Shown here piece by piece: positions 1 to 5,764 of a stretch of 6,401 nucleotides of DNA. The DNA comes from an uncultured Lachnospiraceae bacterium. Lineage in GTDB: Bacteria; Bacillota; Clostridia; Lachnospirales; Lachnospiraceae. The stretch spans positions 1 through 6,401 of the forward strand of contig CANRMO010000141.1 of assembly GCA_947631755.1 (NCBI GenBank), written 5' to 3'. Position numbers and translations under genes: made by a program. Below the pieces are notes generated by a model that saw only the letters and a list, made by a program, of their open reading frames with translations, did no database searches and was not told where the DNA came from. Numbering within the stretch: the first letter of the stretch is position 1; each line of letters opens with the position of its first letter.

Positions 1-511
1 CATCCTCCTCAAAGCCAATCGGGATCCCCCCAGATGTATAGCTCTTACCCTCCGTCACAGGTGTGATCGACCAGTAGCTCTTACCGTCCCCGACACCCGG
101 AACTTTTGCGTAAATATCAGCCAGCCACGGCCGGATCCCCCGCTGAAACTCCCGCTTGAGGGAAGCGGTGTAGGGAATCCTCTTTTTGCCGCCGGAAGAA
201 CCGCTTGTCAGCTCAAACAGCCGCACATCCTCACGGGTCAGAACGCGCCTTTTCCCCTCCGCAATGGCGTCGAGATACGGTTCATAGTCCTCATACACCG
301 TGAGCGGAACTTTTTCGGCAAACTCTTTATAATTTCTGATTTCCCCGAACCCATACTCTGATCCGTAGACCGTACCCGCATTTTTTCGCAGAAGCCGCAG
401 CAGATACCCGGCCTGCACCCCCTCCACATCGCAGGGCGCCATGAACCTCCGGTACTCTCTCTGGTTCAGCAGACGGCATGCCCCATTTAATATTCTGCAC
501 TCAAGACTCAT
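1..511 (-). CDS. GH3-family acyl-adenylating amide synthetase, N-terminal part (runs off left edge)
   Basis: The 170 visible residues match the start of GH3 (auxin-responsive promoter) family proteins. These are ANL-superfamily enzymes that adenylate a carboxylic acid and join it to an amino acid or other amine. Seen: an N-terminal helical stretch ending in KNAGTVYGSEYGF (43-55), KVPLTVYEDYEPYLDAI (67-83), and the Ser/Gly-rich nucleotide loop LTSGSSGGKKRIPYT (101-115). The C-terminal domain and most of the acyl-binding pocket lie outside the window. The ATG at 511 overlaps the end of the preceding gene by 11 bases and has only a weak ribosome site, which suggests translational coupling. A later ATG at 442 has GGAGG only three bases upstream, and starting there would lose family-typical N-terminal sequence. 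No frameshift is seen. The family call is solid. The substrate is unknown, and any link to auxin should not be assumed in a bacterium. Confidence 0.85.
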   Translation of the reverse strand, partial: MSLECRILNGACRLLNQREYRRFMAPCDVEGVQAGYLLRLLRKNAGTVYGSEYGFGEIRNYKEFAEKVPLTVYEDYEPYLDAIAEGKRRVLTREDVRLFELTSGSSGGKKRIPYTASLKREFQRGIRPWLADIYAKVPGVGDGKSYWSITPVTEGKSYTSGGIPIGFEED

Positions 512-1187
512 CGAACAACAACCCCGGCACTTGTTTTTTCAGACACGAGCGGTCAATCCGCGCGAGGCACGCCAGATCATTTCCCTCCACATGCCCCGGA
601 TTTTTCTCACAAAAATAAGCAATATCCCTGTTTTTCATCTCCCGTCCGCCAATGTCCGCAACTCCGGCTTTGAGCCTGTCCTTCACTGAGCGGTACTCGA
701 TCACACCGCTCTTTGGATTGTACTCTTTGGGGTAGAGCTCCGAGGCATAGGCGTCAATGATATTCTGCTCATACGCCGGCGTCTCCGTTCCCGCGCGCGG
801 ATAAAATTCCGTCCAAAACAGGGGCAGGATGCGGTATGTCTTGTAGCCCTTACAGATCAGAAACCAGAAAAATTCTTCATACTGCTCGGCAAACCGGAAC
901 CAGAACTGCGCCCACGTCCGGAAGAGCCCAGTGTCACCCCAGTAATCTCTGTGTATGATCGTATCCCCCGAAAAGATTCCCGGGATCTTCTTTCCCCCCA
1001 CCTCAGGCTCTATGAGTTTCTGCGTGGTAAAGCCGACCAGAACATCTTCCTCGCTGTAAAGCGCCAGGCAGTAATCTTTGTCATAAAAATCGCGGTAAAA
1101 TACATCCCTGTCGGTGTTGTCATAAAACTCTGCCATCAGCGCATACATCGCCGCTGTCTCTTCCTCCATATAACGGCTGACCGGCAA
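501..1187 (-). CDS. GNAT-like acyltransferase-type protein of unknown function
   Basis: A 228-residue soluble protein with no signal peptide or membrane segment. Residues 40-84 read like the central beta strands of a GNAT fold: CLALYSEEDVLVGFTTQ, then KIPGIFSGDTIIHRDYWGDT, where the IFSGDTIIHRDYWG piece resembles the strand-and-turn before the acetyl-CoA loop. The canonical Q/R-x-x-G-x-G/A loop is not obvious, so the donor may not be acetyl-CoA, or the protein may only share the fold. The aromatic run EEFFWFLICKGYKTYRILP (104-122) is distinctive. The start chosen is TTG at 1187, because AGAGGAG lies five bases upstream. A longer reading from TTG at 1205 would place that site inside the gene, and the ATG at 1151 is too far from it. 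The gene sits 11 bases after the second radical SAM gene and overlaps the GH3 start, so it very likely acts in the same pathway. The CDS is certain; the fold is a moderate inference. Confidence 0.6.
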   Translation of the reverse strand: MPVSRYMEEETAAMYALMAEFYDNTDRDVFYRDFYDKDYCLALYSEEDVLVGFTTQKLIEPEVGGKKIPGIFSGDTIIHRDYWGDTGLFRTWAQFWFRFAEQYEEFFWFLICKGYKTYRILPLFWTEFYPRAGTETPAYEQNIIDAYASELYPKEYNPKSGVIEYRSVKDRLKAGVADIGGREMKNRDIAYFCEKNPGHVEGNDLACLARIDRSCLKKQVPGLLFDES

Positions 1188-1192
1188 AACTT

Positions 1193-1200
1193 CTCCTCTC
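1193..1200 (-). promoter_or_regulatory. Ribosome binding site that sets a TTG start
   Basis: GAGAGGAG on the minus strand ends five bases before the TTG at 1187-1185. It overlaps the TGA of the upstream radical SAM gene (1201-1199), so ribosomes finishing that gene could restart here. It is the reason for preferring TTG 1187 over the other in-frame starts. Confidence 0.75.
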
Positions 1201-2554
1201 AGCAAGACAAATCCTCCCTCTTTTTCAGGCCAAACCGCATCCCCTGTTTCTTAAACACCTCTTTGCGAAAAAGAGGATTGTAAATGAGATAGGTGAGAAA
1301 CCGGTAAGGCGTCCTCATATTTGTGTGTATCTCCAATGCTCTTGTGACGATCGACCGGAAACTGTTAAATCTGCGCCGGCAGTCAAACGAGATCTCCGTG
1401 AGCTCATCCGCCGTCATATTCTTTGGCACGATACTGGCATAATTAAACCGGTAATCCTCGTGCAGCCACCATTTTCCATCGTAGAGCAGCCGCCCCTCGC
1501 GCTCCAGCCTGTCATAGAGCGGCGTGCCAGGGTATGGCATGAGAATGTTAAACGCGGCAAAAGTAAATTTATTGCGGATCGCAAAATCGCAGGTCGCGCG
1601 GATGGACTCGACTGTGTCGCCGTCATGTCCTACAGTAAATGCCGCCCACGTCTGGAGCCCCCATTTTCTCAAACTCTCGATTTCCTCTTTATATTGTCCA
1701 AAAGACCCTTTCCGGTTCGTAAATTTGTTCATCTCCGAGATGCAGTCCGGCGATATGGACTCAAAACCGATCACCAGGCCAAGGCAGCCGCTTTTTACCA
1801 TAAGCTCCATCAACTCACGGTCCGCCAGCATGTCCATGCTTCCCTGGCTCACCCAGTGGATTTTAAGCGGAATGAGCGCGCGGAAAAGCTCTTTTGCCTT
1901 CTCCCGGTTACAGACGATATTGTCATCCACAAAAAAGAGCAATTTTCTCTTCTGCGAGCGGATCTCCCGGATCACATCTTCCACCGGGCGGCAGTAGTGG
2001 TGCGCCCGAAAATAGACCGAAGACGCACAGAAACTGCACCGATGGCTGCACCCTCTCGAAAACTGGAGCAGCGTGATCGGAAGATACCCCTTGCCCTCAA
2101 AGATATCACGTCTTGTAATCACATTGATCTGCGGGCATTCCGGCTGCTTCACATCATAGCGCTTCTGAAGCGCTCCGCGCCTGCAGTCCTCGATCATCTG
2201 CGCCCACACAGGTTCCGCATCCCCCACGATCACACAATCACAGTGCTCCGCCACCTCCCCGGGAATAAGCATGGCGTGCATACCACCCATAACAGTCTTC
2301 ACGCCCCTGCGGTGAAATTCCTCACTGATCTCATAGGCGCGCCTCGCCGTAAATGTCTCGACTGTGATCGCGACGAGATCCGTGTCCTCCTCATAGGGAA
2401 TCTCCTCCATGCGGTCATCGTACATGACAACCTCCACATCCTCCGGCGTGAGTGCTGCGAGAATCCCAAGCTGCAGCGGTTCCATCCTCCCCTCGTCCAC
2501 ATAGAGGCTGTGCTCCCGCCTGCCAATGTTCGGTTTAATCAACGTCAGTTTCAT
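1199..2554 (-). CDS. Cobalamin-binding-domain radical SAM protein (second of a pair)
   Basis: A 451-residue enzyme. Residues 1-130 form a Rossmann-like B12-binding domain: MKLTLIKPNIG, then VMYDDRMEEI, DLVAITVETFTARRAY, VMGGMHAMLIPGE and CVIVGDAE. The radical SAM core follows, with the [4Fe-4S] motif C-x3-C-x2-C at C169, C173 and C176 (FSRGCSHRCSFC). Further core strands are LLFFVDDN (205-212), a GFES motif (263-266) and MPYPGTPLYDRL (339-350). The DxHxxG cobalt-ligating motif of methionine-synthase type domains is absent, as is usual in cobalamin-dependent radical SAM enzymes, which include methylases (HpnP type) and cyclases or ring-contracting enzymes (BchE, OxsB types). The start at 2554 has GGGAGGT seven bases upstream. 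An upstream extension of 26 codons is rejected because it reads through that site and destroys the family N terminus. The gene overlaps its paralogue by 20 bases. The reaction is unknown. Confidence 0.93.
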   Translation of the reverse strand: MKLTLIKPNIGRREHSLYVDEGRMEPLQLGILAALTPEDVEVVMYDDRMEEIPYEEDTDLVAITVETFTARRAYEISEEFHRRGVKTVMGGMHAMLIPGEVAEHCDCVIVGDAEPVWAQMIEDCRRGALQKRYDVKQPECPQINVITRRDIFEGKGYLPITLLQFSRGCSHRCSFCASSVYFRAHHYCRPVEDVIREIRSQKRKLLFFVDDNIVCNREKAKELFRALIPLKIHWVSQGSMDMLADRELMELMVKSGCLGLVIGFESISPDCISEMNKFTNRKGSFGQYKEEIESLRKWGLQTWAAFTVGHDGDTVESIRATCDFAIRNKFTFAAFNILMPYPGTPLYDRLEREGRLLYDGKWWLHEDYRFNYASIVPKNMTADELTEISFDCRRRFNSFRSIVTRALEIHTNMRTPYRFLTYLIYNPLFRKEVFKKQGMRFGLKKREDLSC

Positions 2555-3854
2555 ACAGCATACCTCCCAAAAGCTGACCCTGTTTTTTATGGATCTCCCG
2601 CCGGGAGATAAAATTAGCCAGAATGAACACAAAAAAATTCAGCGGCCGGAAATTAACCGGATTGGAGCATAACCGCTTCAGAATACACCGCACCGAATAA
2701 AATTGTGTGCGCATTTTGAGACATCCGTCCCGAAGCTCCTCCGGGGACATATTTTTCGGAACATAAGCCGTGTCCCCATAGCGGTACCGGTCAGAGAGCC
2801 ACCATTTTTTATAAAGCAGCCTTCCCTGCTCCTCCATCCTCCGGTAAACTTTTGTTCCCGGCATGGGAATAAGCGGATTGAAATTTGTGACTGTCATCTT
2901 ATTCTCAACTGCAAAACGGTACGTCCTGTCGAATACGTCCGCACCGTCCCCGTCACAGCCGAGCACAAATGTACCGTAGATCAGCAGGCCATGCCGGTAG
3001 ATCCGCCGGATGACATCTCCGTAATCCGGGACAGACATATTGGCGGCCTTGTGCATTTCTCTAAGCGACGGGGCATTCAGGCTCTCAAATCCGATCAGCA
3101 CGAGAAAACAGCCCGCCCGTTTCATCTTTGCGAGCAATTCGTCATCCCGCGCCACGTCCATGCTGATCTGGCACGCCCATTTCTTTTTTAACGGAGTGAT
3201 CTTCTCAAATAGTTCCGCCGCCGACGCCCTGTCATAAAACAAATTATCGTCCACAAAAAAAATGATCTTCTCCCGCGCCCTCTTAAGCTCCTCCACAACC
3301 TCATCCGCTGATTTTCTGCGCACACACCGATACATCGTCTTGATCGAACAGAAATCGCAGTCGAATTTACACCCCCTGGAAATCTGGCAGATTCCAATTC
3401 CGTAATATCTGTGCCGGTAGACAAGCGGGTCATCCACAAAAGCCGCGAGCGGCCTCGTCTCATCGGACACATATTTTCTCTCTGGTTTTCCCGCCGCACA
3501 ATCTCTCAAAAAAACATCCCACGTTCCCTCTGCGTCCCCGATGAGAACCGTGTCGGCATACGAGAGCATCTCGTCTGGCATAACACTGGCATGAAACCCT
3601 CCCATGACAATGACATTCCGTTCAGTCTTATATTTCCTCGAAAGAATATACGCCCGTTTCGCCGTATAAGTCTCCACAGAAAATGCGATGACGTCAGAAT
3701 CCATCTGCTCTGGCAGCGCTTCCACCCGCTCGTCGATAAATGAGAGCTCGTGCTCCGGCGGAGTCAGGCTGCGGATAATGCCAAACAACAACGGCTTCAT
3801 GGCATCTGAGCTGACGTGCTCAAACATATTCAATCGGACAAATGTAATTTTCAT
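2535..3854 (-). CDS. Cobalamin-binding-domain radical SAM protein (first of a pair)
   Basis: A 439-residue paralogue of the next gene, with the same layout. The N-terminal B12-binding-like domain has MKITFVRLN, SFIDERVEALP, DVIAFSVETYTAKRAY, VMGGFHASVMPDE and VLIGDAE. The radical SAM cluster motif is C162, C166 and C169 (ISRGCKFDCDFC). It is followed by IIFFVDDN (197-204), IGFESLN (254-260), a glycine-rich GTFVLGCDGDG stretch (294-304) and PMPGTKVYRRM (330-340). As in its partner, no DxHxxG motif is present. The two proteins can be aligned end to end but differ in most positions, so this is an old duplication and the two probably do different steps or act on different positions. The start at 3854 is preferred over the ATG at 3866, because the purine-rich GGAGAGAGG lies between them and MKITFVR matches MKLTLIK of the partner. 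It lies 16 bases after the head gene of the operon. Confidence 0.93.
   Translation of the reverse strand: MKITFVRLNMFEHVSSDAMKPLLFGIIRSLTPPEHELSFIDERVEALPEQMDSDVIAFSVETYTAKRAYILSRKYKTERNVIVMGGFHASVMPDEMLSYADTVLIGDAEGTWDVFLRDCAAGKPERKYVSDETRPLAAFVDDPLVYRHRYYGIGICQISRGCKFDCDFCSIKTMYRCVRRKSADEVVEELKRAREKIIFFVDDNLFYDRASAAELFEKITPLKKKWACQISMDVARDDELLAKMKRAGCFLVLIGFESLNAPSLREMHKAANMSVPDYGDVIRRIYRHGLLIYGTFVLGCDGDGADVFDRTYRFAVENKMTVTNFNPLIPMPGTKVYRRMEEQGRLLYKKWWLSDRYRYGDTAYVPKNMSPEELRDGCLKMRTQFYSVRCILKRLCSNPVNFRPLNFFVFILANFISRREIHKKQGQLLGGMLYETDVD
2562..2568 (-). promoter_or_regulatory. Ribosome binding site inside the upstream coding region
   Basis: GGGAGGT lies seven bases before the ATG at 2554. 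It sits within the last codons of the first radical SAM gene, which ends at 2535, so the second gene is started by ribosomes already translating the first. This is a sign of coupled, roughly equal production of the two paralogues. Confidence 0.85.
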
Positions 3855-3855
3855 G

Positions 3856-3864
3856 CCTCTCTCC
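3856..3864 (-). promoter_or_regulatory. Ribosome binding site of the first radical SAM gene
   Basis: GGAGAGAGG on the minus strand ends one base before the ATG at 3854; its GGAG core is six bases away. It overlaps the alternative ATG at 3866, which therefore cannot use it. This supports the shorter reading. Confidence 0.7.
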
Positions 3865-3870
3865 ATTCGG

Positions 3871-4458
3871 TCACTGTTTCACATCAAAGGTGGGAAGTTC
3901 ATCCAGCAGTTCACGGATCGGCGTCATATCCTCCCACTCATCCTCTTCCTCCCATTTTTCTTTCTTCACGAAAACGATCTGTTGTTTCTGTTTCTTTTTT
4001 CTCGCTTTCTCATCCGTCTCCGGCAGTCTGGCATAACGGCTGCTCTTTCTGAATTTATCCGCAACACGGCGCAGTCCCGCGATCACATACTGCTTATCTG
4101 GGTCCTGGTCACTGACCGCGCGGATTGTCTGGCTGATAACCATGTCCGCCTGCTGTTTGGAGCGGCAACGTTTTAGCTGTTCCTTAAGGATCTCTTTCTT
4201 ATTCTTCACCCGCACCGCCGTCCGGTACAGAGCCGGCTCATGCGTCCTGAGGTAATTCATTTCCTCAGATGTCAGGCTTTTGCCATCCCGTAATTTTGCC
4301 AGAATACGGTTTTTATATGCCGTTTTCTCCTCCTCGCTCATCCCTGCTGCCGGATCCATCAAATCCTCCAGCGCCTTTTTGTAAATGGCGTTTCTCCTCT
4401 CCACAGAGGTGAGACCACTTTCTTCCGTTGCCTTTTTTAATGATCGATTCTCTAACAT
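3871..4458 (-). CDS. Conserved-looking Lys/Glu-rich hypothetical protein, operon head
   Basis: A 195-residue hydrophilic and mostly helical protein. It has no signal peptide, no membrane segment and no enzyme motif that I can name. It opens with MLENRSLKKATEESG, has a DPAAGMSEEEKTAYKNRILA stretch (35-54), a helical KNKKEILKEQLKRCRSKQQA region (86-105), a very basic patch KARKKKQKQQ (151-160) and an acidic tail EKWEEEDEWED (167-177). The start at 4458 is chosen because GGAGGGAG lies eight bases upstream; the ATG at 4476 overlaps that site and cannot be served by it. It is the first gene of the tightly packed run and ends 16 bases before the first radical SAM gene. I have the impression of similar proteins in Lachnospiraceae, but I cannot confirm it. 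It may be an unrelated passenger on the same transcript. Function unknown. Confidence 0.85.
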   Translation of the reverse strand: MLENRSLKKATEESGLTSVERRNAIYKKALEDLMDPAAGMSEEEKTAYKNRILAKLRDGKSLTSEEMNYLRTHEPALYRTAVRVKNKKEILKEQLKRCRSKQQADMVISQTIRAVSDQDPDKQYVIAGLRRVADKFRKSSRYARLPETDEKARKKKQKQQIVFVKKEKWEEEDEWEDMTPIRELLDELPTFDVKQ

Positions 4459-4466
4459 CTTTAATA

Positions 4467-4474
4467 CTCCCTCC
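4467..4474 (-). promoter_or_regulatory. Ribosome binding site of the operon head gene
   Basis: GGAGGGAG on the minus strand lies eight bases before the ATG at 4458. It fixes that start over the ATG at 4476, whose own bases run into this site. Confidence 0.8.
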
Positions 4475-4519
4475 ATTATTCAAGAGCCATAAATCACTGT
4501 TTCCTTTACCATCTAATGA

Positions 4520-4556
4520 TGATATCGTCAGTTTGGTGAAAAGATATTAGATATCA
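4520..4556. repeat. Inverted repeat TGATATC/GATATCA in the operon leader
   Basis: TGATATC at 4520-4526 and GATATCA at 4550-4556 are perfect inverted copies 23 bases apart. They lie in the gap between the upstream terminator and the head gene, and a further GATATTAG partly overlaps the second arm. The operon promoter must lie in this gap (about 4459-4575) if it has its own, yet I find no convincing -35/-10 pair there. The repeat could be an operator or chance in AT-rich sequence. Confidence 0.3.
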
Positions 4557-4575
4557 GGTAAATTTACTTGTATTC

Positions 4576-4607
4576 AAAAAAGACAGCATCCAGAATACTG
4601 CCTTTTT
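4576..4607 (-). terminator. Intrinsic terminator of the zinc-ribbon gene
   Basis: On the minus strand AAAAAGGCAGTAT pairs with ATGCTGTCTTTTT around the loop TCTGG. This gives a 13-pair stem with two G-U wobbles, followed by a run of T. On the plus strand the two wobbles become A-C mismatches, so the hairpin is better formed in minus-strand RNA. It begins 18 bases after the stop at 4626. It separates the zinc-ribbon gene from the downstream operon. Confidence 0.88.
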
Positions 4608-4625
4608 CACTTACATCTATCTTTC

Positions 4626-5597
4626 TTAACTATTATTACCCTCTTCATCCTCTATGCTGTCTAATTTTTCTTTTACAACATCCATCAACTCTACTGAACT
4701 GAGTTCACCCTCTTTATTCAATCCGTTAATTCTGTCAACCACTTCCGAATCAAGTTTATTTTTTTCCTCTTCAATAATTGATTTGGCCAGCGTCTTTGAC
4801 AAATTCTGAAGAGCTTTTTCAAATTTCTCATTTGAATCATCCCAGCTGTAATCCTCTTCTTTTTCAAAATCCGTTATATTATTCCATAATATAAATTTTT
4901 TATCTTCTTTTTCGTATGTATATACACACCAACTGGTAACAGTTCCACCGAAACTATTTGCACCCTGCACACCCAAAACAACATTTAGAGCATCATCCGT
5001 CACATATGCTTCTCTCAAAACAAAAGAATTCGCGTCTTTTAAATTTTCTTTCGCATCTCTTGACACTGCTGCGACTATATTTTCCCTGAATACAAGATCC
5101 TTTTTTTCTTTCTTTGCCTTTTCATATGCTTTTTCATAATTCCCCTGAACCAGATAATCCTCCGGGGAGACAAACAGTTTAGGAATCACATTAACTGCAA
5201 CAACAGCCAACCCGGCAACAGCAACCAGCGCAGCCAACAAAACAATAATTAATTTCTTGTTCAGTTTTCTCTTTATCTTTTCAACACTTTTCGGTAATAC
5301 AGCAAAAGCAACCTTCTGACCACATTTGTCACAAAACTGCTGTCCCTCAGTTAAAATCTGGCCGCACTGAACACAATGCTTTACCCCTTTTTTCTCAATA
5401 CTTCTTCCACAATGCGTACAAAAATCATTCCCTTTCACAATTTCTGTACCACAATACTTGCAAAAACATTTGTCTGTTTCCGGTTTTTGCTCAGCCTCCG
5501 CCGCATCTGTTATACTATTCTGTTCCTCTCTATTGCAATAAGGACATTCTAATATCTCATCGCTATAAACATTTCCACATTTTTCACATGTTTTCAT
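4626..5597 (-). CDS. Zinc-ribbon, single-pass membrane protein of unknown function
   Basis: A 323-residue protein. The N terminus carries three zinc ribbons, each built from two C-x2-C knuckles: C4/C7 with C18/C21, C46/C49 with C60/C63, and C75/C78 with C89/C92. A basic stretch KIKRKLNKK (107-115) precedes one hydrophobic helix at about 116-138, so by the positive-inside rule the ribbons face the cytoplasm. Residues from about 140 to 323 would then be outside. That part starts with a helical DYLVQGNYEKAYEKAKKEKK (147-166), then a strand-rich section around LNVVLGVQGANSFGG, and ends in an acidic helical tail. The layout recalls Firmicutes zinc-ribbon membrane proteins such as TcaA or YvbJ, but the outer domain is not one I recognise. 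GTGAGG lies before the ATG at 5597 with an eight-base gap. The gene has its own promoter and terminator, and is clearly more AT-rich than its neighbours, which hints at separate ancestry. Function unknown. Confidence 0.88.
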   Translation of the reverse strand: MKTCEKCGNVYSDEILECPYCNREEQNSITDAAEAEQKPETDKCFCKYCGTEIVKGNDFCTHCGRSIEKKGVKHCVQCGQILTEGQQFCDKCGQKVAFAVLPKSVEKIKRKLNKKLIIVLLAALVAVAGLAVVAVNVIPKLFVSPEDYLVQGNYEKAYEKAKKEKKDLVFRENIVAAVSRDAKENLKDANSFVLREAYVTDDALNVVLGVQGANSFGGTVTSWCVYTYEKEDKKFILWNNITDFEKEEDYSWDDSNEKFEKALQNLSKTLAKSIIEEEKNKLDSEVVDRINGLNKEGELSSVELMDVVKEKLDSIEDEEGNNS

Positions 5598-5638
5598 CTC
5601 GCACGCCTCACTATTTAATCAAAAAATAATACATGAAT

Positions 5639-5667
5639 AGTATAGCAAAATTACTAATTATTGTCAA
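5639..5667 (-). promoter_or_regulatory. Sigma-A promoter of the zinc-ribbon gene
   Basis: On the minus strand TTGACA (5667-5662) and TATACT (5644-5639) are separated by exactly 17 bases, with TG one base before the -10 (an extended -10). Transcription should begin near 5632, giving a short leader of about 35 bases before the ATG at 5597. The match to consensus is nearly perfect, so strong unregulated expression is likely; no operator is evident. The rest of the 167-base gap, up to the MATE stop at 5765, shows no clear terminator for the MATE gene. Confidence 0.9.
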
Positions 5668-5764
5668 GAAAACCGATAAATCTACAATCGCTTTGACATG
5701 TGTAACAAAACATTTTACCAACAGCTGTCCTCTCCTTAACAAACACCTCCCCAACTATCCTTTC

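Noticed and set aside
441..1283. Plus-strand open frames at 441-689 and 951-1283
   Set aside because: They lie opposite the GH3 and GNAT-like genes, have no ribosome site of note and give low-complexity, motif-free translations.
1325..2611. A 428-codon open frame on the plus strand
   Set aside because: It lies wholly opposite the second radical SAM gene, whose motifs are clear. Its translation is rich in His, Arg and Pro with no domain, which is typical of antisense frames in GC-richer genes.
3688..4176. A 162-codon plus-strand open frame spanning the junction of two genes
   Set aside because: It crosses the boundary between two real minus-strand genes and shows no recognisable protein features.
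5654..5713. A 19-codon minus-strand reading frame (MFCYTCQSDC...) in the gap before the zinc-ribbon gene
   Set aside because: The Cys spacing is suggestive of a zinc-ribbon fragment, but the frame is very short, lacks a well-placed ribosome site and ends inside the promoter.
5693..5727. TTGACA on the plus strand in the same gap as a possible divergent promoter
   Set aside because: No acceptable -10 lies 16-18 bases downstream and no plus-strand gene follows.
5668..5764. Possible terminator after the MATE gene
   Set aside because: The only short pairings (an ACAGCTGT palindrome and a GTAA/TTAC pair) are weak and have no proper T run after a GC stem.
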